Assembly (NCBI GenBank): GCA_963779225.1
Contig: CAVZWW010000003.1
Location: 1-64,000 of the forward strand
Direction: 5' to 3'
Origin: CAVPCZ01 sp963779225
Lineage (GTDB): Bacteria > Bacteroidota > Ignavibacteria > UBA10030 > UBA6906
DNA: 64,000 nucleotides
Positions 16,528 to 25,856 of the stretch are shown here, in pieces (position 1 is the stretch's first letter; each line of letters begins with the position of its first letter). The notes beneath the pieces are model-generated. The model did not search any database. It had not been told where the DNA came from and saw only the letters and a list, made by a program, of their open reading frames with translations. Both the position numbers and the translations under genes were made by a program.

Positions 16528-17895
16528 ATGACCCGACACAAATGGAGCGTCCGTTTTGCCGCCCTGCTGTTGCTCCTCCTGCTTGCCGCCAATCTCTATG
16601 TCTTCTTTATCCGCGAGTGGGAGTCCTCGTTCTACCCCGCATCCTATGCGACACTGTACTATCCACTTGATGTCCCGACCATTCATGAGTGGAAGGTCCT
16701 GGATCGGAACCGGCTTCAGTTGAATCTGGAGTGTACTGCAGAGATAGCGGAATGGCGAATCTTCACCGATGGCGAGGACCCGCAGACGGCGAGCGGCATG
16801 ACACCATCCTTCCGCATCGATACGACCTTCAGCGAGCTGCACACATACCGACTGGAACCGGTGCCGGCCGGTGCCGGCCCTCCGGTGGAGGTCACCGTAC
16901 AGTTCTATTCCAAGGAATTCTATGGTTCGCGGGGGATGAACCGCCCTGATGTGTATGTCGTACGCTCGAATGTCCCCTGCGGAGAATTCGACCAGCTGCG
17001 GATACGCGATTGGCTCGATGACTATTCGTACGTCGGCGGGGAGGGCCTCGCTGAGACAGAGCGTTTGCTGCGTGAGGAAGTCGGGATCCAGGACGGGGAG
17101 TCGACGTTTGCCCGGATGGAGAAGTTGACGCGCTATTTGCGCATCCGGCTGAAGGACGCCCGCGGGGTTCCAAAGAATGACGAACGCTGGATGAACCCCT
17201 GGGTGCTGTACAACGAGATGGTCACCGGCACGGGGAAAGGGTGGTGCACGCAGCACGCCCAGGTCTATGTCTACTGGGCTAACCGCGCCGGCATCCCAAC
17301 ACGGTTTGTCTTCGGTGCGCGCACGCAGGACAACACCATCACCTATACTGGTCACGCATTTGCAGAATCCTACATCAAAGAGCAGAGCAGGTGGGCGTTT
17401 GTCGATCTCTCCCACGCGCACATCTACGTCACGAATAAGAGCGGACAGGTCCTCAACACTGCCGAGCTATTTCTTCTGAACCAGCAGAACGCGTTCGACA
17501 GCACGACTGCCCGCATGTATGTCGACTGGGAATGGCAGGCTCCGTTAGGCCTGCCTGCGGCCGATACCGTTGTGTCGGTACCCTTTCCCCGGGTCAACGC
17601 GGTCGTGCGGAGCGAGTTTACCCCTCATTCCATCTTCAAGTACCGCCGCCCGCCGAACGTGGAGGACGTGCGGGAATCCTACACGGGGTTTGTGAGGGAC
17701 CGGACGTTTCTGGTGGGAAATCTGGAGCGATATCTCTTCAAGCCTCAGCTCGCATACTCGTTCTACCCGACAGAGGGAGCACAGACGTATCTCCTCCGGC
17801 GCCTGCTGTTCTTCAGCATGATCGCGAGTATGGTGCTCTGGTTCTTTCTGGCCGTGCGCGGACGCAGGGCCGGGCCCAGCACGCCGCAACGTTGA
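16528..17895 (+). CDS. Membrane-anchored transglutaminase-like (cysteine-peptidase fold) protein
   Basis: The 455-residue protein has an N-terminal membrane anchor (about 9-28), an extracytoplasmic beta-rich region, and a transglutaminase core. The catalytic triad is visible as Cys in GKGWCTQHA, His in YTGHAFAE and Asp in FVDLSH. A second TM helix (LLFFSMIASMVLWFFLAV) lies near the C-terminus. Members are usually proteases or amide-bond enzymes rather than true cross-linkers. The ribosome binding site before the ATG is weak. A GH38-like gene follows 100 bases downstream on the same strand. Confidence 0.75.
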   Translation: MTRHKWSVRFAALLLLLLLAANLYVFFIREWESSFYPASYATLYYPLDVPTIHEWKVLDRNRLQLNLECTAEIAEWRIFTDGEDPQTASGMTPSFRIDTTFSELHTYRLEPVPAGAGPPVEVTVQFYSKEFYGSRGMNRPDVYVVRSNVPCGEFDQLRIRDWLDDYSYVGGEGLAETERLLREEVGIQDGESTFARMEKLTRYLRIRLKDARGVPKNDERWMNPWVLYNEMVTGTGKGWCTQHAQVYVYWANRAGIPTRFVFGARTQDNTITYTGHAFAESYIKEQSRWAFVDLSHAHIYVTNKSGQVLNTAELFLLNQQNAFDSTTARMYVDWEWQAPLGLPAADTVVSVPFPRVNAVVRSEFTPHSIFKYRRPPNVEDVRESYTGFVRDRTFLVGNLERYLFKPQLAYSFYPTEGAQTYLLRRLLFFSMIASMVLWFFLAVRGRRAGPSTPQR

Positions 17896-17997
17896 TCGGT
17901 TTTGCCGCACCCATTTGCCTCCCCTATCGCTCATGTGCTGGTGCGGGATGTGCTGGGTGTCTACTCTGTCGATGCGTGGTGATAATGGAGTACGAAG

Positions 17998-20799
17998 ATG
18001 AGCATAGAACGGCGGAGGTTTGATTTGATGAGGACATTTCAACATTTTGACATTGCGAGCCGCAATCGGTTGTTCCGTTCATGGGACATCGCCGCCGTTG
18101 TCGTATGGCTATTTGCCGCTCCATCTTCAATTCTTGCAGGAGAGGGAAAACCAGGCAAACCTGCTCCGGACGGGGATTCCCGGCGGGTGGTCTATCTCGT
18201 ACCGAATTTTCACCCGGCATGCTGCGGCTGGCTGACCGACTGGTCCACTGAGCGCAATTACTGCGCGAACAACTACATCGATCACCTGGACCGGGTGCGC
18301 AACGACTCGAACTACGCCTTCGCCCTCTCCGAGGTGCCGAACATGATCGCCATGTTCAATTTCCACCCGGAGCGAAAGGAAGAGCTGATCCGCCGCTTCC
18401 GGGAGGGGCGGGCGGAGCCATGCAACGCCTTCTTCCTCGAATCGACGATCAACCTGCCGGGGGGCGAGGCGCTGGTCAAGAACGGCGTAGAGGGTCTGCG
18501 CTGGCAGAGCCGGGTGCTCGGAGTCCGTCCGCGATATGCCTGGATGATCGACGTGACGGGAACCCACGAACAGATGGCGCAGATCACCGCCGGGCTCGGC
18601 TTGGACGCCCTGTTCTATACCCGGCACAATCCGACAGGATCCACAGTTCACTGGGCCGAATCTCCCGACGGCACGCGTGTGCTGGCCATTGCCCCGGGGC
18701 ACTACAGCGAGTGGAACCCTCTCTTCAAGACCACCCAGCCCCTCGACGAGACGGCGCTTCGGGAATTGAAGGATGATCTCGATTACCGGATGGGGCTGAA
18801 GACGATGACTCCCGAGGAGATCGAGAAACGGCCCTTCAAGTGGGACGGAATGAGGCAACGTGCCCCCGAGGGGGCTCCGGTGCTGATCCTGGCAGGCAAC
18901 GGAGACTACAGCGTCGCCCCCGCCTACAAGGGATATCCGACCGAGTTCCTCCGTCAATTCAAGAGCGTCGCCCCCCTAATCGACCTGGCCTTCGTCACCC
19001 CCGGTAAATACGTGGACGCAATCCTGCCCGCAGCCCGATCGGGCGCCATGAAGTTGCCCACAATGAAGGGGGGAACGAAATTCAGTTTCAACGCCTTCTG
19101 GATGGAAAACCCGCGCGTCAAAACCGCGTTTCGCCGCGCGGAGCAGGACCTGCAGGCGGCCGAGATGCTGTCGACGGTCGCCAGCCTCGAATCCCGTTCC
19201 ACATACCCGGTTCAGCCGCTGTATCACGCCTGGCTCATGCTGCTGCTGAACATGGACCGCAATTCCCTCTGGGGATCGGCTGGCGGCATGGTCTTCGAGC
19301 ACCCGCATTCGTGGGACGTTCGCGACCGCTACGAAGCCGTGGGCGCCATCGCCCGCAGAACGTCCGAAGAGGCGATCGGCACCCTTTTTTCCGAAGGATC
19401 GTCTTTGGCGTTGTTCAACCAGCTCAACTGGGACCGACGCGATCCTATTCTGGTGAACCTCCCGGAAGGAGGCGGCCTGAAAGGCGTCCGGTGCCAAGCT
19501 GTGCCGGGGACGCCGTACGTCCTGTGCCGGCCGGCGCTCCCTTCGGTTGGGACGGTTTCTCTCGAGCCCTCGTCGAATCCTCCCGAACTCCCGATATCGG
19601 TTCCTCTGCCCGACTCGATTGATACCCGTTTCTACCGGGCCCGGATCGATCGGGGCACGGGCGCGCTGACAAGCCTGAAACTGAAACCCTCGGGCCGGGA
19701 AATACTGGGCGGGCCGGCGAACGTTATCGTAGCTGAAAAGCCGAAGACACAGACGGGCGATCCAGGCGACCACATCCTCGACCGGCCGGAGCGCCTGACA
19801 CTGGCGAATTCGAGCGGGTTTCCCCCGAGGATCTCCGTTCAATCGGGGCCCTTGGCCACAACTGTCGAGGTCGAGTCCGGGTTCTACGGCGACGGCCGCA
19901 TGGTCCGGACCATACGCTTCTACGACGATTATCCGCGCATCGATTTCGAGACCGAGCTGAACAATATCCCCGACAGCACTGTGGTGGCCGCGGAGTTTCC
20001 GCTGAGTGAGGAGATCGTCGAGATCCGCCGCGGCATTCCTTACGGCTTCTCGCACGGTGCCTGGTCGAGGCCGAACCCCGGCCTGCACGGCTGGACCAAA
20101 GGGATCGTCCCCGCGGTGCGCTGGTCGCACTACGCGTTTGCCGGCGGAGGTGGAGTGGCGTTGCTCGACCGCGGCCTCTCCGGGCGCGAGGTGACCGGCA
20201 AGACCCCGATCATCTTTCTGCTCAACGCCACAGACAAGTACTACGGATACGACAACCCGTGGCTGAGCGGCAAGGGGAAGCACAAGCTCGAGTACGCCCT
20301 GGTCGCCCACGACTCTGCCTGGGACAAGGCGCGCATTCCGCAACTGGCCTGGGAATTCAACTGCCCGCCGGTCGCACTCCCCAACTGCGGGAAAACCGCT
20401 CCCCGATCGTTCGTCAAGACATCGGAGAACGTGATCGTCGAAGCGATCCGCCGCGAAGGTTCCGATATTGAATTGCGCATGGCCGAATGCCTGGGAATCG
20501 CAGGCTACGCCGAAGTGAAACTCTCAATGCCCCACGGGCAAGTGGCGCTGACAGATCTCGCCGGCGCCAATGGTGTCCCGCTCAAGCCCGCCTCTGTCTA
20601 CCGTTTCCCCGTACGTCCGCAACAGATCGTCACCATGCGTTTCCGCACCGGCAATGCCGTGGCCGAAATCCAGCCCCTGACCGATTGGAATCCGCTGGTT
20701 CCCGAGGCAAAGCGTGCAGCACTGAACACCCGCATCGACAAGAAAGGCCATCCCCCCCGCGGCGACGCGCCCAAGGACCCGGGATCCAATGGACCGTGA
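17998..20799 (+). CDS. GH38-like alpha-mannosidase, exported
   Basis: The 933-residue protein has a hydrophobic leader near 28-48. The N-terminal domain resembles GH38: NFHPACCGWLTDWSTER at the start, and AWMIDVTGTHEQM, where the Asp fits the catalytic nucleophile position. The middle helical domain and C-terminal beta domains (DSIDTRFYRARIDRGTGALT, TIRFYDDYPRIDFETELN) match the family layout. It probably acts on mannose-containing glycans outside the cytoplasm. GGAG lies 7 bases before the ATG. Base composition looks more GC-rich than its neighbours, and it ends beside tRNA-like repeat sequences, suggesting transfer. Confidence 0.75.
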   Translation: MSIERRRFDLMRTFQHFDIASRNRLFRSWDIAAVVVWLFAAPSSILAGEGKPGKPAPDGDSRRVVYLVPNFHPACCGWLTDWSTERNYCANNYIDHLDRVRNDSNYAFALSEVPNMIAMFNFHPERKEELIRRFREGRAEPCNAFFLESTINLPGGEALVKNGVEGLRWQSRVLGVRPRYAWMIDVTGTHEQMAQITAGLGLDALFYTRHNPTGSTVHWAESPDGTRVLAIAPGHYSEWNPLFKTTQPLDETALRELKDDLDYRMGLKTMTPEEIEKRPFKWDGMRQRAPEGAPVLILAGNGDYSVAPAYKGYPTEFLRQFKSVAPLIDLAFVTPGKYVDAILPAARSGAMKLPTMKGGTKFSFNAFWMENPRVKTAFRRAEQDLQAAEMLSTVASLESRSTYPVQPLYHAWLMLLLNMDRNSLWGSAGGMVFEHPHSWDVRDRYEAVGAIARRTSEEAIGTLFSEGSSLALFNQLNWDRRDPILVNLPEGGGLKGVRCQAVPGTPYVLCRPALPSVGTVSLEPSSNPPELPISVPLPDSIDTRFYRARIDRGTGALTSLKLKPSGREILGGPANVIVAEKPKTQTGDPGDHILDRPERLTLANSSGFPPRISVQSGPLATTVEVESGFYGDGRMVRTIRFYDDYPRIDFETELNNIPDSTVVAAEFPLSEEIVEIRRGIPYGFSHGAWSRPNPGLHGWTKGIVPAVRWSHYAFAGGGGVALLDRGLSGREVTGKTPIIFLLNATDKYYGYDNPWLSGKGKHKLEYALVAHDSAWDKARIPQLAWEFNCPPVALPNCGKTAPRSFVKTSENVIVEAIRREGSDIELRMAECLGIAGYAEVKLSMPHGQVALTDLAGANGVPLKPASVYRFPVRPQQIVTMRFRTGNAVAEIQPLTDWNPLVPEAKRAALNTRIDKKGHPPRGDAPKDPGSNGP

Positions 20800-21016
20800 C
20801 TCGAAAGCTACATCGAGAGGCTATCGCAAAACTGCAAGGCCCGTCGGACCGGGTTTTCCTCTTGCCCCCCATCGCGATCCATACGCAAGCTCCTGAATAT
20901 TCTCATCCAAGGGATCCGTCCCTCGGTGAAGAAAGGCGAGAAGAAGTGGGGAATCGTCTACAAGCTTCGCGAAGATGGCTCTGTCAGGAAAGCATGGAAG
21001 GAGTCAAAAAAACAAA

Positions 21017-21058
21017 CGAGGAGTCGGGTAACCCCCATTACGGAGGTTCGACTCCTCG
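21017..21058. repeat. Inverted repeat / hairpin
   Basis: Perfect arms CGAGGAGTCG and CGACTCCTCG enclose 22 bases that contain a second short stem (AACC/GGTT). No T-run follows. It sits immediately beside the tRNA-like fragment. Confidence 0.6.
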
Positions 21059-21068
21059 TGTAGTTTTG

Positions 21069-21093
21069 CTCCGCGAGCAGGACTCGAACCTGC
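21069..21093 (-). other. tRNA 3'-end-like fragment (T-arm plus acceptor strand)
   Basis: On the minus strand GCAGG-TTCGAGT-CCTGC forms a T-arm, followed by TCGCGGA-G, an acceptor 3' strand with discriminator G as in tRNA-Asn. The rest of the tRNA is absent. Probably an attachment-site remnant; isotype uncertain. Confidence 0.45.
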
Positions 21094-21215
21094 AAGAACA
21101 GAGATATGAGAGGGGAAAATACACTACTTCCCCACCCAAAGACTTGCTTCAGTAGCAGCTTTCAATCGTCGAGGATACAAATGCGTTCCAGGCTTGGACG
21201 AAATTCTTGAGTCAA

Positions 21216-21470
21216 GGACCTCCTGGTCCCAAACATTGTCGGAATCCTGCAGTGCGGCGACTCCAGGGCACTTTCCCTGATTTCAATTACATGGAGGGCA
21301 TCGAATTTCACAAACCGCGCACAATCTGCGCACACTCACTGGAGGACCAAGAGCACCGAGCCTACTTGCATGAGGTGCGATTTGCGGGCCGATCTCCGCC
21401 CGGCATATTTCGAGTTCCTCTCACCGAAACAAGATTCGGATGGTTCATGATGCAATTCTGCTCCGGATAG
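21216..21470. repeat. Boundary repeat, copy 1
   Basis: It begins with GGACCTCCTGGTCCCAAA, related to the tRNA-Pro piece at 41.27 and 62.05 kb. It continues with ATCGAATTTCACAAACCGCG and CACTCACTGGAGGACCAA, then CCGATCTCCGCCCGGC, all shared with copy 2 at 41.33 kb. It holds no intact gene. It ends just before the CusA-type gene. Confidence 0.65.
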
Positions 21471-21521
21471 AGTTTGAACAGGGATGCCCGGTGCATGGCG
21501 GCAAGCGCCGGACAATGGTTG

Positions 21522-24500
21522 CTAGAGTCCAGGATCCACCTCTCGCCGTTCGAACCACCGATAGAGCGTGGGGAGGACGACGAGTGTAAGAAACGTCGAA
21601 GTAATGAGCCCTCCGACCACAACCGTGGCCAGCGGCCGTTGAACCTCCGACCCGGGTCCGGCTGCATACAGCATCGGAATCAGACTGAAAATCCCAATGA
21701 AAGCGGTCATCAGCACCGGACGCAAGCGGTCATGACTCCCTCTGATGATCGCCTCCTGCACTGGGATGCCTTCCTGGCGCAGCTGGGAGATGTGGGAGAC
21801 AAGAACAACACCGTTCAGCACTGCTACGCCGAATAAGACGATGAACCCAACGGAAGCAGGGACCGACAGATAGAGTCCAGAAATGTAGAGAGCAAACACG
21901 CCACCGATTAGAGCAAACGGCAGGTTCATGATCACGAGAACCGCCAGGCGAATCGACCGGAAGGTCACAAACAAGAGGAGGAGGATCAGGCCGATCGTGA
22001 CGGGGCCGATAATCATCAGCTTGTTCATCGCGCGCTGCTGATTCTCAAACTGCCCACCCCATGTCATATGGTAGCCCGGCGGCAATGAGACACTCTTCTG
22101 AATCGCCCTTTTCGCTTCAGCTACATAACCGCCAATATCGCGGTCTTTGATGTTGATCTCGATCCCGATCCTGCGCAATCCATCCTCACGGCTGACCTGC
22201 ACAGGACCTTCCACAACTGAGAGATCTGCCAGTTGAGACAGCGGAACATTGTATCCCTGGCTCGTAGCGACAAGCGTATTGCTTATTGCCTCGACAGAGT
22301 TTCGATATTCGAGCGGGTAGCGTACCGTTACATCGAAAGATCGGTTCTCCTCGTAAAGCTGCGTTGCAGCCTTCCCTCCGACTGCAATTTCGATCACTTT
22401 CTGCACTTCGTTCACGTTCAGTCCATGTCTGCCAATTTTTCCCCGGTCGATGTTGATCGACAGATACGGCTGGCCGGCGATGCGCTCAACCACAAGATCT
22501 GCGGTACCCCTGACCCGACCGACGACCTGTCCGATCTCGTCCGCTTTGAGTTTGAGAACCTGCATATCGTCACCGAACAGCTTGATGATGAGCTGTGTCC
22601 GCGTACCGGCGACGAGTTCATCGATGCGGCACTGGATTGGCTGGCTGAAACTGAATGCCATCCCGGGGATCCCCGCCAACTCACTCCGCATCGTATCGAC
22701 CATCTCGTCCATGTCTTGAGCAGTCTTCCATTCAGACCGCGGACGGAAGATACCGGTGAATCCGGTTTTGTCAACTCCCCTTGCCTCCAGAGCAACACCG
22801 GTCTGCCCCGTCCGAGAGACTATCGTAACCAACTCAGGAAACCTTTTCAGCTTCCGTTCAACGAGGTTGGTAATCTCGAGAGATTTGGCGAGCGAAATGC
22901 CGGGCAAGAGCTGCACGTCCATATCAAAAGCCCCTTCATCCATGACCGGCATAAACTCGGTCCCGAGGTACGAGAACACCATCAGTGCAGAGACCAGAAG
23001 TATCGTGGCCGACGAAAGGACGACTCCTCTCCTGCGCATTGCCCATCCCAGAAGAGGAGAATATGCTCTTCTCGCCCAGCGCATGACGATGCTCTCCTTT
23101 TGCACACCGGGTTGAAGCACCAAACCGCAAAGCACCGGAATAACGAAGACCGAGAGCACCAGGGAAGAGAGCAAGGCAGTTGCCACCGTCAGTGCCAGCG
23201 GGGCGAACATCCTGCCCTCCAATCCTTCCAGCGAGAGAATGGGGACGAAGGTCGTCGCTATGATGATCTCCCCGAAAATGCTGGGTTGGCGGACCTCGAG
23301 GACAGCCTTCAACACGGTGGAAAGTTTGTGAGCTGAACTACCGGATTCGCTTAGATGGCGCTGAACATTTTCGACTTGGATGATCGTCGCGTCGATAATC
23401 ATCCCGATCGAGATTGCCAGCCCCCCAAGTGACATGAGATTCGTGCCCAATCCTGCACTCTTCATGACGATAAAGGTGAGAAGGAGCGATAAGGGAATTG
23501 CGAGGATGACGACCAGAGCCCCCCGGAAACTCCGGAGCATAAGGTAAAGTATCAGGATGACCAACATCGAGCTTTCGATTAGCGCCTTCGTCACTGTACC
23601 GATGCTGCTCCAGATAATATCAGAACGATCATAGTACGGGACAATCCTGATCCCCGATGGGAGAATGTTATTTCCGTTGATCTCTTCGACCTTCTCCTTC
23701 ACCCGCTCCACGACAACCCGACTATTCTCGCCACGCAGCATCATCACGATGCCGCCCACCGCCTCACGTTCTCCGTCGATGAGAGCGGCGCCCTGACGAA
23801 CAGCCTGCCCGATACTCACCGAGGCAAGGTCGCGCACAAAGACAGGCGTGCCCTTTGCAGTCCGCACAACAATATTGCCGAGATCGCTTTCTGATTTCAA
23901 AAGCCCTACTCCACGCACAATGTATTGTTCAGCATATACGTCAAGGATGTTGCCGCCCACGTTCCGATTGTTCTCCTCGATCGCGCGGTAGATATCATCG
24001 AGTGTGAGATTGTAGGCAAGCAGCTTCTCCGGTCTTACGGCGACCTGGTACTCCTTGAAATATCCCCCGAACGAATTGATCTCGTTGACCCCGGGGACGC
24101 TCTTGAGCAGCGGAGTTACGACCCATTCCTGAAGCGTGCGGAGGTCAGCCAGATATCGTGCCTGCGCCTGGAGGTCGTCGGGCATGTTTCCTTCCAGTGT
24201 GTATTGATAGATCTCGCCCATGGCTGTTGCAATGGGTCCCATGGTGACCTGTACACCCTGTGGCACTTTGGACCTTGCCTCCTCCAGCCTTTCAAAAACG
24301 AGTTGACGTGCAAAATAGATATCAACACCATCTTTGAACACGATAGTCACAACAGAAAGACCAAACTTGGTTATTGACCGCATTTGAACGACCTTCGGGA
24401 GTCCACGCATGGACATTTCGATGGGAAACGTGACAAATCGTTCAATCTCCAGCGCTGATAGTCCGGGTGCATTGCTCAAAATCTCCACCTGCGTGTTGGA

Positions 24501-24626
24501 GACATCAGGGAAAGCATCAAGCGGTAAAGTGATAAACGAGTAAACCCCGAAGGCTACCACGGCGGCCACAGCCAGGAGGACAACGCTCTTGCGCTTCAGC
24601 GTGAGTCCGATGATGCGTTCAAGCAT
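21522..24626 (-). CDS. RND heavy-metal efflux pump, CusA/CzcA family
   Basis: The 1034-residue inner-membrane pump subunit starts MLERIIGLTLKRKSVVLLAV. It carries DAFPDVSNTQVEILSNAPGL, the N-terminal signature of the heavy-metal (HME) RND subgroup. It has two large periplasmic loops and twelve TM helices with GGLAISIGMIIDATIIQVEN. It drives proton-coupled export of metal cations with the fusion protein and TolC partner encoded upstream. GGGGGGAG lies 7 bases before the ATG, inside the preceding gene's end. Whether the metal is Cu/Ag or Zn/Co/Cd cannot be decided from sequence. Confidence 0.93.
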   Translation of the reverse strand: MLERIIGLTLKRKSVVLLAVAAVVAFGVYSFITLPLDAFPDVSNTQVEILSNAPGLSALEIERFVTFPIEMSMRGLPKVVQMRSITKFGLSVVTIVFKDGVDIYFARQLVFERLEEARSKVPQGVQVTMGPIATAMGEIYQYTLEGNMPDDLQAQARYLADLRTLQEWVVTPLLKSVPGVNEINSFGGYFKEYQVAVRPEKLLAYNLTLDDIYRAIEENNRNVGGNILDVYAEQYIVRGVGLLKSESDLGNIVVRTAKGTPVFVRDLASVSIGQAVRQGAALIDGEREAVGGIVMMLRGENSRVVVERVKEKVEEINGNNILPSGIRIVPYYDRSDIIWSSIGTVTKALIESSMLVILILYLMLRSFRGALVVILAIPLSLLLTFIVMKSAGLGTNLMSLGGLAISIGMIIDATIIQVENVQRHLSESGSSAHKLSTVLKAVLEVRQPSIFGEIIIATTFVPILSLEGLEGRMFAPLALTVATALLSSLVLSVFVIPVLCGLVLQPGVQKESIVMRWARRAYSPLLGWAMRRRGVVLSSATILLVSALMVFSYLGTEFMPVMDEGAFDMDVQLLPGISLAKSLEITNLVERKLKRFPELVTIVSRTGQTGVALEARGVDKTGFTGIFRPRSEWKTAQDMDEMVDTMRSELAGIPGMAFSFSQPIQCRIDELVAGTRTQLIIKLFGDDMQVLKLKADEIGQVVGRVRGTADLVVERIAGQPYLSINIDRGKIGRHGLNVNEVQKVIEIAVGGKAATQLYEENRSFDVTVRYPLEYRNSVEAISNTLVATSQGYNVPLSQLADLSVVEGPVQVSREDGLRRIGIEINIKDRDIGGYVAEAKRAIQKSVSLPPGYHMTWGGQFENQQRAMNKLMIIGPVTIGLILLLLFVTFRSIRLAVLVIMNLPFALIGGVFALYISGLYLSVPASVGFIVLFGVAVLNGVVLVSHISQLRQEGIPVQEAIIRGSHDRLRPVLMTAFIGIFSLIPMLYAAGPGSEVQRPLATVVVGGLITSTFLTLVVLPTLYRWFERREVDPGL

Positions 24627-24628
24627 GG

Positions 24629-25825
24629 CTATTCTCCCCCCTCAAGAGCCTCTTTCATCAGCTCGGATTTCAGCTGGAATGACCCTTTGGTCACCACGCG
24701 CTCTCCTGGTTTGATGCCGTCTTGCACTTCAACCTGGGAATCGACGATAGAGCCAAGACGGACCTGACGTCGCTCAAATGTCGTGTCGTTTATGGCAACA
24801 AACACGTACGTCACCGTGCCGTCCCGTTGAACCGATTCGGTGGGAATGGCAAGTGCCTTCGTAGCCCCGCCGATCGGCAAATGAATCTCCCCGTACATCT
24901 GAGGCTTGAGTCGTCCATCCCGATTGGGAATGGATGCCCGAACCGTGATGGTCCTTGTACGTTCGTCTACAATAGGTGACACATAGATAACTCGACCACG
25001 GAACTCTTCTCCCGGGAAGGCAGTGACCGACAACGTAACATCGGGCTTTCCGGAGAGCCGGGGGACGTCTTTTTCGTAGACCTGACCATCAGCCCAGAGT
25101 GTGGATGTGTTGACAATCCTGAACGCCGTGGTGGCCGCATCCACGTATTGACCTATCACCATGTTGCGTTCGACCACAGTGCCTGCAATCGGAGCTTTGA
25201 TCGGCAGTACACCGCTGCTGTGGTCGTTATTCCCGGATGACGAGCGCTCGATGAATTGAAGAAGGTCATCATCTGTCAGTCCGACGGCGTGGATGCGCTT
25301 GTCCTCAGCGTTGAACTCTGCGAGCGCCTTGTCAAATTCTGCCTGAGCCTCGAGAAAGGTCTTCTGCGATCCCACCTTCTCCGCCAGGAGCGTCTTCTGT
25401 CGCTCGAAGGTCGCCTCAGCGTATTTCAGTTGTGCTTTGGCCTTGATGAAGTTCGACGTGATCTCCCCCACTGCAAGTCCTTCAATGAGCATGAGCGGCT
25501 GATCTCTCTTGACCTCATCTCCCACCGTAACAAAGACTTCCCGCACTCTGCCTTGAACAAGCGAGCCGACCTGAGCTTCGAAGTCCTGGTTTGGAAGCAG
25601 CTTCGCAGGAACCATCATACTCCCGACGAGAGGTCTTACCTCCGTCCTTGAAAGAGTAAGTCCGATTTCCTGGATCGATGCGGCGTTCAGCGTCACAACA
25701 CCCTCCTGTCCTTTGCTTGTTTGCGAGTTTCCGTTTGGGGTCTCACTCCGCTCCCCGGTGCACCCCAGGAGGGTGTATCCCATTACCGACAGAACTGTAA
25801 CAAGAACCATGGGTTGACGTTTCAT
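24629..25825 (-). CDS. RND periplasmic adaptor, CusB/HlyD family lipoprotein
   Basis: The 398-residue protein has a lipoprotein signal (VMGYTLLGCTGE). The lipoyl/barrel-sandwich half is LVQGRVREVFVTVGDEVKRD, followed by a helical hairpin (KAKAQLKYAEATFERQKTLL), the second barrel half (GVLPIKAPIAGTVVERNMVI) and a beta-barrel domain. It links the inner-membrane pump to the TolC-type channel. It stops two bases before the pump's start codon and follows the channel gene by 31 bases, so the three are one operon. Confidence 0.92.
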   Translation of the reverse strand: MKRQPMVLVTVLSVMGYTLLGCTGERSETPNGNSQTSKGQEGVVTLNAASIQEIGLTLSRTEVRPLVGSMMVPAKLLPNQDFEAQVGSLVQGRVREVFVTVGDEVKRDQPLMLIEGLAVGEITSNFIKAKAQLKYAEATFERQKTLLAEKVGSQKTFLEAQAEFDKALAEFNAEDKRIHAVGLTDDDLLQFIERSSSGNNDHSSGVLPIKAPIAGTVVERNMVIGQYVDAATTAFRIVNTSTLWADGQVYEKDVPRLSGKPDVTLSVTAFPGEEFRGRVIYVSPIVDERTRTITVRASIPNRDGRLKPQMYGEIHLPIGGATKALAIPTESVQRDGTVTYVFVAINDTTFERRQVRLGSIVDSQVEVQDGIKPGERVVTKGSFQLKSELMKEALEGGE

Positions 25826-25856
25826 ACCGACATACCTCTTGCTGTGATACCGTTTG

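Larger units (their letters stand above)
20800..21521. other. Repeat-rich intergenic boundary region
   Basis: These 722 bases hold no intact gene. A 60-codon frame at about 20882-21063 (KGEKKWGIVYKLREDGSVRK) looks protein-like but lacks a start. It is followed by a 10-bp-stem hairpin (21017-21058), a tRNA 3'-end-like piece (21069-21093) and a repeat unit (21216-21470) shared with 41.3 kb and partly with 62.3 kb. Confidence 0.55.

Noticed and set aside
18976..20343. 455-codon minus-strand open frame inside the GH38-like gene.
   Set aside because: It is an antisense shadow in GC-rich coding DNA; composition is Arg/Gly/Ala rich with no domain, while the plus frame has clear family motifs.
22233..23336. 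367-codon plus-strand open frame opposite the RND pump gene.
   Set aside because: Antisense of a strongly conserved pump; His/Arg-rich and featureless.
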